Under the pieces are notes generated by a model. It was not told the DNA's origin, searched no databases, and was given only the letters and a program-made list of their open reading frames with translations. 64,000 nt of DNA from Lutraria lutraria (Eukaryota; Mollusca; Bivalvia; Venerida; Mactridae): positions 32,960,756 to 33,024,755 of the forward strand of contig OZ026834.1 of NCBI GenBank assembly GCA_964023205.1, read 5' to 3'. Position numbers and translations under genes: made by a program. Shown here in pieces: positions 26,287-38,545 of the stretch; position 1 is the stretch's first letter, and every line of letters starts with the position of its first letter.

Positions 26287-26942
26287 CTTGATCATCTCTG
26301 TAACATGATCGACGTCAAAATCACATAAGGCACTGGTATCTGTATTTACTAGTGTCACCATAAATTGTTTCACGGAGTCATCAAAGGAACCTGTGCATAC
26401 AAAGTACATGTACATCATTTCAATTCATAGCAAGTCTTCATAGTTGATAAACTCAGAATTTATGCAGAATTATTTATGAAGAAGCAAAAACGACATAAAT
26501 AACGAAATATAATAAATGGTATATAGTTTAAGGACATTTTAGTTCACATTGCACAATCCATGTATGACAATTAACTTGAACCAATGTCTATCCGAAAATC
26601 GTACAATATCCCACATATGCGCAAATAGTCAAATTACACTTACTTGTTGATTGTTCTGTCATAAAGTCCAGTGAACCGCATCTTGGATCCCTGCATGCAT
26701 GGCAATGAATTTTAAGCACCAAAGGTCTTACATTCTGCTGGATCTTTGCTTATCTTGTGATAGCAAATGAATCTTTTCACAATGTTTATAAGTGAAATTG
26801 GCACGTTTGAACGGAGTTAACGACTGAAAAGTTTTAAAATATTCATAATCAAAGAAATTAACCGATTAGTATCCATATTCTTCATAGATATGGACAAATA
26901 ATGAGTTCGACGTAGCATCATTTTCGTTGTGGTTTTATCTGA
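26287..26942 (-). pseudogene. Decayed two-exon gene fragment, copy A
   Basis: The downstream exon (26390-26287; acceptor GCACAG, donor AAG|GTGCGT) is open for 34 codons and encodes SFDDSVKQFMVTLVNTDT and onward to DHVTEMIK. The upstream exon (low end 26644, donor CAA|GTAAGT) is broken relative to copy B: one extra base in AATGTAAGACC, a 5-bp loss and an 8-bp gain (ATGCATGC), net out of frame. The segment 26315-26942 is a diverged direct duplicate of 28009-28650. I do not recognise the protein family. Confidence 0.65.
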
Positions 26943-28008
26943 GAACATTTCTTTATCTTAAATTTTGACTAAGACATAAGAAATTTCTTAGTCTTCATCT
27001 TAGATTTATTCTAAGCGTAAACTAAGACGGAATTATTCTTAGTGCGAAAAGAAATCTTAGTTTTGAAAATTTACCGTTGTCAGGGTTTTTTCCACGGAAT
27101 TCCCATACGTCATAACTTACGATTGGCGATTAGTTTAACCTGTTATACACTTTCTCAATTTTACGGATACGATTGGTATTTTTTCAGCCACAGATGACAC
27201 AAATATAATTGTTGGTCATGTTTGCAAGAATACAAACAGGTTCCTTACAAACAGTGTCACTGATATATCAATTCAAATTAATATCTTTGATATTTTGTAA
27301 TTTTATGAAGTATGCAGTAATTCGGTAAAGTTCCAACAACAGTAGTATCAAAAATAAAAATATGTACCATTCGGCATCAAAACCCAAGTATCATTGATCA
27401 CTCATGTTTTTAATTGATTCTTACTATGAAATATGTATACATGTATGTATTTTGTTTACTGTCTGATATATTTCTGCTTGTCATATCATTTAATACTCAC
27501 AGTTTGGAGATTTTATAACAACAGAGGTTCAGTATAGCTGTAGAATATTTAATCCATAACTGAACATTGATGGTTAATAACAAAAACAGCTTTCAGTTGT
27601 GCAGCATTAATTTCAAATTCATACAAACGCATTTTATAAAGTTTACTGATATCATTTGCTTCACTTAATTCATATTGTCAAGGATACAATTGCATGTTTA
27701 CTGGTAGTTTCAAAATTGCTTATACCTGTATCATACTCTATTCAACAAACTGCACAAAATAATAAATAAATTATAATTGATGATATACTAAAGTCACAAT
27801 GAAATTCTTGCATGCATGTTCTTTCAGTTGGAATAAACTTTATCACAATATGTGCATTAACATGAATGTGTAAACAAAGATTTAAGATTATACTGTTGTC
27901 TTTGGATTTCATGTTCATATCAAACATTAATAGAGCAAAACAGTGGCTGAATATATTTGCACCCAAATTCATGGAAAGCAATGTTTATTTATCTAAATGT
28001 TTATCACA

Positions 28009-28650
28009 TCAAAATCACATTAGGCACTGGTATCTGTCTTTACTCATGTCACCAAAACTGTTTTATGGAGTCCTCAAAAGAATCTGTGTATACAAAGTAC
28101 ATCATTTCAATTCATAGCAAGTCTTCATAGTTGATAAACTCAGAAACTGATGCTGAATTATTCATGAAGAAGCGAAAACGACATAAATAACGAAATATAT
28201 AAGATGGTATATGGTTTAATGTTATTTTAGTTCACATTGCACTGTCCTTGTATGACTATTAACTTGAACCAATGTCTATCCGAAAATCGTACAATATCCC
28301 ACATATGCGCAAATAGTCACATAACACTTACTTGTTGATTGTTCTATCATAAAGTCCAGTGAAAAGCATCTTGGATCACTGGCAATGAATTTCAAGTTAA
28401 GCACCAAAGGTCTACATTCTGCTGGATCTTTGCTTATCTTGTGATGGCAAAATTTAATGTATCTTTTCACAATATTTGTAAGTGAAATTGACACGTTATT
28501 TTGACAACTGCTCCGCCCAAGATCAAGTCAAAATAACGACAGAAAGGTGTTTAAATGTTCATAATCCAAGAAATTAACTTTATTCTTCATAGATATGGAC
28601 AAATAATGAGTTCGACGTAGCATCCATTTTCGTTTTATTTTTTATCTAAG
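28009..28650 (-). pseudogene. Decayed two-exon gene fragment, copy B
   Basis: Here the upstream exon (about 28507-28332, donor CAA|GTAAGT) is intact and encodes NNVSISLTNIVKRYIKFCH and onward through SDPRCFSLDFMIEQSTS. The downstream exon is broken: a base is missing where copy A reads TTTATGGTGAC, giving an early TGA, and homology stops at 28009 before the end of that exon. The leftover base of the upstream exon fits the two-base start of copy A's intact exon. The ancestral gene therefore had these as consecutive exons. Confidence 0.65.
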
Positions 28651-28857
28651 AAAATTTCTAAAAGTTAAGACACCTCGTACATTGACTAAAGTTTTAAGAT
28701 AAAAATCGTCGATTTAAGAATTTTTCTAAGATTTTTTTCACTCTTAGACAAAAGTTAAGACAAATCTTACAATGTTAGCAAAACTTGGTGAAAACTAAGA
28801 TAATTTCGATATTCTTAATAATTTTTCATCTTAGTTGGTTTGTGAATACGAGCCCTG
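28640..28857. repeat. CTTAG/CTAAG-rich foldback element
   Basis: Contains many short inverted CTAAG and CTTAG words and ends TTAGTTGGTTTGTGAATACG before AGCCC. A related but weaker run lies at 26940-27065, after copy A. It looks like a non-autonomous DNA element with degenerate inverted structure. The edges are uncertain. Confidence 0.4.
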
Positions 28858-28870
28858 GATTGTATTCTAA

Positions 28871-29031
28871 ACCTTCCACAAGAAACCGGCAACTTCTCCA
28901 CATGTGAAGGAAAATCGACTTTGTTGTCAAATTTTCATGGAAGGGTACGTATAACCTGCAGCGACCGGGAATCGAACCCAATTCCCCGGATTACAAATCC
29001 AGCGTACTAACTAACCACTGCAACACGGCCG
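28871..29031 (-). mobile_element. tRNA-derived SINE, copy 1
   Basis: On the minus strand the head reads CGGCCGTGTTGCAGTGGTTAG (A-box region) and then GGGTTCGATTCCC (B-box). It is followed by a body with AACCTGCAG-type sequence and a CACATGTGGAG-like palindrome, which is shared with 47351-47509. The anticodon arm is not conserved between the copies, so these are SINEs, not tRNA genes. Confidence 0.75.
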
Positions 29032-30046
29032 CAGTCTCACTTGAGTCATGATCAAAGATTTGTCTGACTTTGATATTAAGGGAAATGAACTTGTATGCTA
29101 GTAGTTTGGTCTTTTTTCATGAAGAAGCATGCTGGTTGAAGTATTAATCTTATAACTGCTTGGCATTAACACTATACAGTGTCCAGAATGACCGTACCAG
29201 TCTCTCCAGACGTGAGACTAACAAGTACAACAAAAAGATCAGGTAATATCTTTTTTTAAACCGCAGTGGTATATATCTTCTAATTTAACTATCACAAAAT
29301 TGTGATTTGTGTATTGGCTATGAATATAACAATCCTCTATCAAAACGTCTCACGGTCCAATAAATGTAATAATTGCTCTATAAGTTACTGAAACACATTT
29401 AGGCCTAATGATCGACGTGCATGGTTGGTTGAGCAAATTAATATTTTTAAACGTTCTACCTGTACTAATGTAAACATACTTATATATACTTAAAAATAAT
29501 AAAAGTTCACATTGAAAAGAAAGTCTGAAATATGAAAACAAAAAGATTTAAACAATAAAATTCATTTACTTATAATCTTGCTGTATTAAGTTGAATCTCT
29601 TTATGTCAAACTCGCTTAATTATAACAAAATTTCGTATCTAGTGTTTAAATTTGATTATTAGCTCTGATTCATCAGACACTCCTATGAAAAAGAACAAAA
29701 CGTATGAACAAAATACATATACAAAAATACACGGTAAGATTTCATGGACATAATTAAGATATCCCATTGCCATTTTCTGCGTGATGGATTCCACGTAATT
29801 TTTATCAAAGTGGACATTAATATTAGTTTTCTAACCTGGATTACATTTTATATTAGAATTAGTAACCATGCAGATAAATGTAACAAAAGTTTAACAAGAG
29901 AAGGTGGACAAAAATTATGACCAGGCCTACATTAACTTATGGATGTTTTATGATGACTTAACATCACATAAAAAGATACAACAGAAGAAAAGAAGAAACT
30001 GAAAAGCCGGAGACTACGGGTCTATATAGATATTCACAATATTTTT

Positions 30047-30086
30047 AACAAGGACTTATATACATACATATATATAAGTCCTTGTT
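30047..30086. repeat. AACAAGGACTTATATA palindrome
   Basis: AACAAGGACTTATATA and its complement TATATAAGTCCTTGTT flank a short AT spacer, giving a stem of about 16 bp. It belongs to the dispersed AAGGACTTATATA motif family and sits 3 bp from a second, different palindrome. Confidence 0.8.
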
Positions 30087-30089
30087 TTT

Positions 30090-30127
30090 AACAGGGATGC
30101 TATATTATATATATATAGCATCCTGTT
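30090..30127. repeat. AACAGGGATGCTATAT palindrome
   Basis: Arms AACAGGGATGCTATAT and ATATAGCATCCTGTT around an AT core. The same arm sequence forms the 29-bp palindromic insertion at 54670-54698. Confidence 0.8.
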
Positions 30128-31531
30128 CAATAAACGCTGATTTTTTAAGAGGGGCAAGTGGTACTGAGATACTCACCTGAGAAACGCTTAATGTATACGA
30201 ATTTTATTTAAAACTAGTTGTCACGTGGCTGCAGTATTAAAGTGTATAACTGGGGCTTAATTATTAAAAATCATATTTTTTCATTCCCCAGAGATCTCGG
30301 TATAAAGGGAGGCAACTCGTACAATAAACGATGTACTAGACTGGTTTCCGTATCGGCGAGTCAACGAGAACCAGTTTACTGTTTGGTCACATGATCACAG
30401 AGCAACACTTCAAAATGGAGAACTGGTATTATTTTTATGTTATTATTGAAAATTCACTCTCACAGAAATATTTGCTGTAAGGAGCTTCACAATCAATCGA
30501 TTCAATGTTTATCAATAATTGTAGAATGTTATAGCATTTTACAAATGCGTCCCTGATTTTAGGAGAATTATGCAGCGGGAAGAGAAATTCGTGTTCAGAC
30601 AGATTTCGTTATTTTTTAAATTACCAATTTCAACTTGACGAGTATTATAATGCATTGCTGCCTGTAATTATTCCCATTTTCTGTACTGAACAGTAAAACA
30701 GATGTTATGCAATGTTAAACTTGCCTTTGTGTGCATAACTATCTATTTTATTTTCAGTTTTTTAGTTTGCCTTGTGTATTATGACTTTATGTTTACAAAC
30801 GATAGCCAAATTATATTTCAATCATAAGTCTAATGAATTTGATAAGGACTTATGTACACGCATGGTTTCACAACTGCTTAAAATGTCTAGAATGATATCA
30901 AGAGAATCCCACAATTCATTGTGATACTCGACAGAGTAACCGTCGACTATGTCCGATTTATATTTCCGACAGCTCAAATTGAGTATTGCCAGTGTAATAC
31001 TAATAGGAGCAGAAATAAGTTTGGACTTCTTATTGAAAGCCCATTGATTCATGTATAGATGTCCTTGGAATTTGACTACACAGTGTTTATTTCATAGCCA
31101 TAGTTTTTAATTTTTGCAAGGACTTATATTATATACATACATGGATTCACAACTTTCATATTAACAGTTAGAAAGAATAAATTCCCACGGTAGTGACACA
31201 TGAATATATGGAACTTTTAATGCGAAAATACGAAAATATCTGTGATGATCTGAATGTTTACATATTTCAGCAAAAATATCTGTGATATTCCGATTATCCT
31301 AAAATGTCCGTCATCTTGGAATTTAAAATGCTCGACTGATGCCTTTTTCAATGCATATACTTATACAGTTGTGGATTTTAAGTGTATCTTGATATATTTA
31401 TGAAATTTGTTGCATCCAATTTCCAAACCAATTTCCTGTGCCCAATTGCCAGAGTTTAAGTTTGTAAACACCCAATTACAGGTTTATGTCGGCATGAGAT
31501 CTGATACTAAGGTTTACTTGTTCTTTTGTAG

Positions 31532-32052
31532 ATTCACTTGATTTTGCATGAACTGAAAAATGGTGTACAAGCGTTCCGAGTATGGACACCAGTTCAAGGT
31601 GTCCAGCCTTATCAAGAATGTGCCTGTGTACAAGGAACATTTGACTTATCGTAATCTTCGTAGAGAAAGAGAATTCTCACACACACCTTTGTCTTGGGAT
31701 GGTGAAATCATTGAATCATCTGAGAGTGAGGAAAAACTTGAGGATGACATTAAACTTCCCATCTCAGATTTAGTTATTAGTGAAGAGGAAGAAGACGCAG
31801 ACGAAGAAAACAAGAAATCAGATGATGAAGTTGCAGAAAGTGATGATGATGATGAAGTGGCAAGACAAAAGAAAGAAGCTAAGAAAAGAGACAATGAAGA
31901 GCAGGAAGTTAAGGAAAGTCAATGTGAAGTAGTGGTAGTGAAGCATAATGAAGCATTGAGGAAAACAGCAAAACAAAAATTAAATAAGTATGTCAGTATA
32001 AAAAATAAGAATGAACCTACAACATCAAAGGAAGTGCCTGACAAGAAAGTTC
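31532..32052 (+). CDS. CCSAP: CCSAP exon with start codon and acidic region
   Basis: Acceptor TTTTGTAG precedes a 28-nt leader and the ATG at 31560 (AAAAATGG). The donor is TTC|GTAAGT. It encodes 164 codons plus one base. An untranslated exon must lie upstream. Confidence 0.85.
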
Positions 32053-34068
32053 GTAAGTATTGAATATCATCATGAAAAAGTTATGTACACATAGTGCCAA
32101 TTTTTGTGCTAGTATATATGTATAAGAATGTGATGATTGTCATTGTAAATCTTTTTAAAATACCTTCAGTTTAAATTAAAGTCCCATTAGCTTTTTGCTA
32201 TAAAAATATAATGTAAAATACAAACAATTGCTGATATTATCCCAAGATAATTATTACCGACGAAACAAACCCTTTTTCTTCTAAAAACACTCATTTCGCT
32301 ATGAATTTTGCTTTTATAAACTTGAAATATATAGAGCGTGTGACGTCACTTCATGCCGTGTTCATAACATAACTGTGGGAAAACACAGCTGTTCTATAAA
32401 TAGTATTTTTTTCAATGATATTGAAAAAAATACGATAGTGGTTTTGGAAACATTTTTTCTTGCTATAAAGTATGTATGGGAGGAAAACACACCAGATTTT
32501 TCTGTTATAGAACAAACAAAAACTATTACGACCGATAAATTTATATGATTATGGGACTTTAAGTGAAAACAATTGTTAGCTTATTATGTCATAGATTATT
32601 TTTTATATGAACTTTATTCAATATTTTATTGTACAGTTGGAAAAACTTTCTCCAAGCCAACGCCTGGAAGTGATAAAATGTTTGTGAAATGCTCAAAGCC
32701 ACGCCGTCCAGATAGACAAAGTAAAGTGCCAAAGGCACGTCCTCAATCTGCTCCTAGTGCTCGTCCATTAGCTCAAGGAGTTGAAAATCCAAAACCATTT
32801 TTGAACTTTGGATGTGGTTCATCGAACAGTACACTTGGAGACAAAAAAACTTTCAATGTCAAAGCTTCATGTGCTGTAAGTATTCTGATGCTCTATGATT
32901 GAATATTTTTATGTAAACAGGGTTCTCACGCTACCGGAAAACGGCAAAATGTCAGAAATATCGCAAAGTTCATTTTCCGTTGTGAAAATGTCTTGATTTT
33001 TAAGATATTTTGTAAGTTGACCTTGGTTCATTAAGATTTGCTTTATATGCTCTGTCAATAACAATTGTGGATATAAAGTACAACGATCTGACCAATCAAA
33101 GAACCAGGAAAAAAACTACATGTATTTGATACATCATGAGTGTGGATATAAATACCTGATTCTCCTGTATAATCATTATCTCTCTTGGGCCGCTCTGAAA
33201 TGACCATAGCTGTTGTATGGGCCATTAAACAACAGGTAAACAAACTAACTAGTCTACAATGTGCTACTTTCCTGACCAGCCTGATTTTAAGTCTGGAAAT
33301 GGCAAAAATATATACAGTACAACCTCTCCAGAGCGGCCCTCTGTAGAGCAACAGCCTCTATAACAACACCTTCACAATTTCCCTAATCTGATATTTACTA
33401 TAAATTCAACCTCTGCAGAGCAACAACCTCTAAACAATGGCCAATATTTGAAGCTCCCACAGGTTGTTGCTCTACAGAGGTTGTACTGTAGTCTGGAATT
33501 TACTTGCTGAAAGTTGTGAGAACCCAGTGTTAAAGCATCACTCACTTTTTATGTGAATTCATTTGAAAAAAGAACAACTATATTATAATTCTGTCATTGT
33601 TACTACTCATTGTTAGTTTAACATGTATTACCTACATTGTATTTTACTGCATCTGACTTTGATTTAATGTTTATCTTGATAGATCAGTATTTCTGAATCA
33701 TTATTAAACAGTAGTCTTATCAGATATGCTATTGAACAAGGTAATATGATACACTGAAACTGTTGAACGTTTAACTAGATTGTTCACCTTTAGATTTAAA
33801 GATTATATGATATCATGTATTATAGGTGTACCCTGCCGCTTTACGTGCAAAGAAACGAAATCTCCTCCTTATTGAAAAACAGCAAGAAAGAGCTCGATCA
33901 GCTTCAGCTCGTGATAAACGGCGCAAGGCCAAATTTAATGAACAGATGGCGCGAGAAACGGCGATATGGGATACAGAATATCGTAGAAGTTTTCCGTGTT
34001 ATAGAAATACTGAATATGCTACATCAGAAAGAGACCCAAGAAAACAGAAAAGTCACTTTTTGAGTTGA
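31532..34068 (+). CDS. CCSAP: Centriole, cilia and spindle-associated protein
   Basis: CCSAP binds polyglutamylated microtubules and localises to centrioles, cilia and spindle poles. Exons 31532-32052 (ATG at 31560), 32637-32875 and 33826-34068 join in phase into a 324-residue protein (human is about 270). The N-terminus has SEY followed by a charged block with LSWDGEI, aligning with the family's conserved N-terminal segment. Residues about 55-130 are an acidic, Glu/Asp/Ser-rich coiled region. The C-terminal half has the family signature: KPFLNFGCGS, DKKTFNVKASC, ALRAKKRNLLLIEKQQERA and a final WDTEYRRSFPCY. The acidic insertion makes it longer than vertebrate CCSAP. It lies tail-to-tail with RAB4. 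Confidence 0.88.
32637..32875 (+). CDS. CCSAP: CCSAP middle exon
   Basis: 239 nt with acceptor TGTACAG and donor GCT|GTAAGT. It encodes a Lys/Arg/Pro-rich stretch, then the conserved KPFLNFGCGS and KKTFNVKASCA block. Confidence 0.88.
33145..33245 (+). repeat. Dispersed repeat shared with 63285-63385
   Basis: GATTCTCCTGTAT, CTGAAATGACCATAGC and an ATGGGC-TTAAA-AACAG tail occur in the same order on the opposite strand at 63285-63385. It is probably the 3' part of a SINE-type element. It lies in the second CCSAP intron. Confidence 0.6.
33315..33488. mobile_element. TA-flanked Tigger/pogo-like MITE, copy 2
   Basis: 174 bp, starting CAGTACAACCTCTCCAGAGC and ending AGAGGTTGTACTG, flanked by TA. 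Close relative of 13016-13192. Located in the second CCSAP intron. Confidence 0.85.
33826..34068 (+). CDS. CCSAP: CCSAP last exon
   Basis: Acceptor TATTATAG, phase 0, stop TGA at 34066-34068. It encodes the conserved basic helix (ALRAKKRNLLLIEKQQERAR) and the terminal W-x-TEY motif. Confidence 0.9.
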   Translation: MYPAALRAKKRNLLLIEKQQERARSASARDKRRKAKFNEQMARETAIWDTEYRRSFPCYRNTEYATSERDPRKQKSHFLS

Positions 34069-34138
34069 TTGTTTTGATTTTATTTCTTTACACAACTATT
34101 GGTCTCATGAATTTTCAAATCTTAGGACCGTTAATGGA

Positions 34139-34144
34139 AATAAA
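34139..34144 (+). terminator. Candidate polyadenylation signal of CCSAP
   Basis: First AATAAA, 71 bp past the stop. Further AATAAA motifs downstream (for example near 35393) could serve a longer 3' UTR. Confidence 0.5.
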
Positions 34145-37100
34145 ATTCTTTATTTTATTTTTTTGGCTTGATAGATTTTTATGTTAATTGAAATCGTTTA
34201 ATAGTATCAAAGCATATTATTTTATTACACATAAAACATACCAGTATTTTGCTATTTAGCGTGTTTTGTGTCTTGCCATTGTCATATTGTTTCAGCATCA
34301 TTCATTTTTAGCTTGTCTGTTTGTGAGGAAAAAATCTACCTATTGTGATCACTGTGTCATGCAAAAACTTTAATGTAGCATCATTTAATGTAGCATCATG
34401 AAACTTCATAGGTTAACAGATATCACTAAGGCAGTGAACAGATGAGCATTGGCACTCTTGTTTGGTATCATATCTGTATCCTTACATTATGAAACAAAGT
34501 GACTCATTTTCTTTGGCCTTTTCATGACTGTTATTGTATTTACAGGTAAACATCCTTACAGAAAATGAATTGTTGAGTTTTGTTTGCAGGAATTAAACAA
34601 GTTATATCATTGTTCATCTGTTTCCAAAGAAAGCATACTAAAGGTGACAGTGTGGGATGTTTTAGGAACAAATTTTACGACAAGTTACAATTTAGTTTCC
34701 TTTCCTTTTTTTATATTTTATTTTGTGGTTTTGATGAATGCATTTTCATAGTAGATATAACTAGCTGGCTTGTAGTGTGTAATTTTAGGTACAGTGTTAA
34801 TATACTAGTCTTGGTTTGCCTGTGATATGTTTTCTGAGATTGTCTGTTACCAGTATTTGTGTTAGGCAGCCTGTCTTGGGTTATACATTGTATATACCTT
34901 GAGATTGGTCTCGATGCTCAGATGTTATCATGTTTGTTTAAAGTTGATTGAGATTGACTTAAGAAATTTATTAATCACAAAGATTTGTACACGATATCAC
35001 AATGAATCAGTATATTTAAAACCATATTGTCTTAAAGTGGGATGGATTTAGTTTCTGTATATTATTTTTTTGGCATGATTTGTCTTATGTTTTGTCAGTC
35101 TCAATATCTTGTTAAGTCTTATTGTTATAAGTAAACACTGATGTAGAAAATATGTATTTGCTTTAAAAAAAAAAGATGTTTAGCTTTACTATCTAAATAA
35201 ATATTGAACAATTATAAGTGAATACTATCATTAAATATATTACTTGTACAATATTTACTGATTTGTTGTGCTCATACTTCAACAAAATTACTTTTGATTG
35301 ACATTCTAAACAATGAAACAATATAATGATCATTTGTAATATGATATTGTCACCATCTTATTTATTTTTGATTTTAAATGGTGATAAACTTAAATAAAGT
35401 ATTTTCTTGTAATGATCTCCTAATATGTGGGGTATGTAATGTACTTTTAATATTTTGTTACCCAAATTACTCTTGCGTAGAAAAATAAGTGAAAATTTGT
35501 GGAGGAAAACCATCTAAAGGGTAGAAGAAATATCGTCTCAATGTAAGGTTGACCTTTATTTAAAGGTCGATAGTATGCATTATGAGTGCTTGTTGAGTAG
35601 TCATTTAGTACAGATGGTCTGTATTCACAAGTGACCATTATTTCAAGTTAGTCTGTATTAACTTGATATTTTGCAATCTTTATCCCACTGTTTCAGAAAG
35701 GTAACGTCTTATAGGATATCATTTATACAAGTGTTGTTCATAGACTGTTGGCCTTGGTGCATATGAAGACTTTTTAGTTGTAATTGTTCCAAATTCATTT
35801 CATAAAATTACTTTATTGAGAAAGTTTACAGAAAGTGTGTTTTACTCATTAATCTTGGAGGACATTTTTAATTCAGTGCTTTATCAGGGTAAATCATCCT
35901 GTAGCTTGTTTTATTCATTTTGATATATACATTTGTTACTGATAAAATCTCATCACTTGTTACATTGTGTTTAATTTGTAAATATATACCAGTACATGTA
36001 GATTATTTTAGCTTTTGTTTTGAATCTAGTTGAAAATTGCAGTATTTGTAGTAAAACTACTTAAGTTGTTTTTTTGCAGTTTTTTTACCAAGCTCATTGT
36101 AACCATAATTATTATTATTTATGTTGGCATATCTGTATGTAACTTGTATATAAACATTTATATCAAACACAAACAAGTTTTCAATAAATATTGTAGACTA
36201 GTTTCTGATTTCCTTGTTTTGATTCAGCGACAAAGGATACAACTATCACATACTGTTCCATATCTGTTTGATCAACTTCCATAGAATTACGAAAGAATTA
36301 ATTGCCACAACAATGAGAGAGGACAAAAGCCACACAGCCAAAGCAACAAATAATTCCAAATCATACCAATTTATCTATTGAGCTACCACAATTAACCCTA
36401 AAAAATGGTAGTAAAGTCATAATTCTAAGTCGATCATATGTTGTTTGTTTAGAAAATAATGCAAACAATTGTCAAGCATTTACATTTATTCATTTTTATT
36501 TGAGAAATAATGAATGATATTCATAAACATTTGAAATGAAACAACATGTACAATCTATCATACAACAAAATGGATAATAACTAGAGTATCTAAGACAATA
36601 AGGATCCACATATTGCACCATTTATTAGGAATAGAACTTCACATATTTAATCACAACATTTCTGACTAACTATTTATCTATTGTTGAATTCCCATATCAT
36701 TTACAATTCTTGAACTATTCATGAAGTATGCAAGAAAAGTTCATGGAACATTCATGAATTCCATTCAAAGGTTTTTGAATAAGTAGTTCACTTTAAGATC
36801 ATGCTACATTAAAATGAAAGGAATTAATTAGAAGATTGCCATTTTTATCTACTTAAAAATAGATTAAATTTTAAAATGATTTTAAATCTTGATATTTGAA
36901 ATACAAAAAAATGAAAATTGTGATTACTGCCTTTTTAAAAATTGATATTCTCCTGTAAATGAAAATCAGCAATATGACTTTGAATTTAGAAAAATGTTGA
37001 TCCATGAAATATAAGTTGCTTATGGTGAAGATAATGTCACTGATATACAAACATGAAAAAGATGTGTAACTATTACTCTACATGGAAAATGATGCTACAA

Positions 37101-37250
37101 GATGAATGACCATAATTAGCTGACCTGTGTCTACGTAAATGAGATTAAAATGATATGTGAACATAATATTAAGGTCTTACAAGCATCTATACTATCACTA
37201 TGTAAATAATATCATACAACAAATGTACAACTAACAACACGTTATATGTA

Positions 37251-37428
37251 CAGTCAAACCTGTGAACATAGGCCACCCATAAGATAGGTATAATATGACC
37301 TTTATTGATAGGTGACCTTTACTCTGAGGACATTTTGCTCTAAATAATCAATGATGGTTTTATAAAGAATGGCCTTCATTCACAGAGTGGCCTTTATTCA
37401 AAAGTGGTTCCTCAGACAGGGTTGACTG
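37251..37428. mobile_element. CAGTCAAACC-TIR MITE, 178 bp, TA-flanked
   Basis: Begins CAGTCAAACCTGTGAACATAG and ends AGGGTTGACTG, with TA on both sides. It carries the shared internal words GACCTTTATTGATAGGTGACC and TGCTCTAAATAATCAATGA. It is one of the better preserved copies. Confidence 0.9.
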
Positions 37429-37687
37429 TATTTATAAGTTAGGATGACCAGATGAAAAACTATCACAAAAATGTAAGAATTTACAAAATTTATTAAGATC
37501 TCAATGAAAAGATATGAAATCATTTTCAGCTTGATTTATAGTGGGTGTGGAATGATTTCTAATAAATCAATCGCTAGCTTTCAAAAGGATTTGTAATTAC
37601 ATTGATCATACTTTTTATTCCAAGTTCAATATACTCATGAAAGTCAAGTAAAGTTACAATCTATAAAACATGTCCCTTCAATAATAG

Positions 37688-37799
37688 ACAGCCACACCTG
37701 TGAAGTTAGGTCAACCTTTATTAGGAGGTCATTTGTTCTAAATAATCAATGATACAGAGTGACTTTTATTCAGAGGTGGCTGTAAACACAGGTGTGACA
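37688..37799. mobile_element. Internally deleted CAGTCAAACC-family MITE
   Basis: Reads ACAGCCACACCTGTGAAG at the left and AACACAGGTGTGACAG at the right. About 65 bp of the middle is missing, including one of the repeated CCTTTATT blocks. Confidence 0.75.
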
Positions 37800-38360
37800 G
37801 AATCTATAGAAGTTATGGAAGTATTGATGCTAAAAACAGTTGTAACCACTCATTCACATATAATGAATACAAAAAATGATAAACCTATATGTACCATGGT
37901 TAAATGTAGTGTCAATAAAAAGATGATTATAAATGGAACAGGTGGTTTCATTCCCACAGGACATAACATACAAGCTACTAAAAGATAAAACAACTATAAA
38001 CTTTGGTCCCATTTCTACACAAAATTACACAATATCACACTAACATTTGGGAAATTCATTTTTAACATGATAATGAGATTTACATTGATTATAAAACCAA
38101 GACTTGTCCGTAAGACAGCATGTTTGACTATTCTCAGTGATAGAATAAAAAACAAACTTTTGTGGAGTTAAAAAGAGATGTCTGTAAAACAGTGTAACAG
38201 ACAAAGAAATATCAAGAATGAAGTTTCAAGTCAATCCCATAAGTGGTTACTGAGATAATGCGCATGATAGTAACTGGCACAGGAAACTTGAACCATATGC
38301 AATGTCGACGCAAAAATGACTGCATATGCTCTCCATATCCTTCAATTGATGTAACAAATA

Positions 38361-38545
38361 CAGTCAAACCTTAACTCTGTAAAGGTCATCCTTAGGAAAG
38401 ACAAAATGTGACCTTCATTAACATGTGACCTTTACTTGGAGGTCATAAATAATGACTAATAAATAATCAATTACGTTTTTTAAAGAATGGTCTTTATTCA
38501 CAGGGTGGTCTTCATTCAGAGGTGGCCACTAACACAGGTTTGACT
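38361..38545. mobile_element. CAGTCAAACC-TIR MITE, TA-flanked
   Basis: Starts CAGTCAAACCTTAACTCTG and ends AACACAGGTTTGACTG, with TA at both edges. Contains the family's GACCTTTACTTGGAGGTCA and ATTCAGAGGTGGCCACT blocks. Confidence 0.9.

Larger units (their letters stand above)
29032..31531. other. Intergenic/CCSAP upstream region
   Basis: No exon before CCSAP was established. The region contains the paired palindromes at 30047-30127 and two further AAGGACTTAT motifs at 30842 and 31118. An untranslated CCSAP exon may end near CAAAATGGAGAACTG at about 30425, where a weak GT donor follows, but this is only a guess. Confidence 0.45.

Noticed and set aside
28871..29031. A functional tRNA gene
   Set aside because: A- and B-box-like motifs are present, but the cloverleaf arms do not pair properly and the same head is attached to a repeated body elsewhere. 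It is a SINE.
34145..37250. Additional genes between CCSAP and RAB4
   Set aside because: Open frames here are short, AT-driven and lack splice-consistent partners or recognisable motifs.
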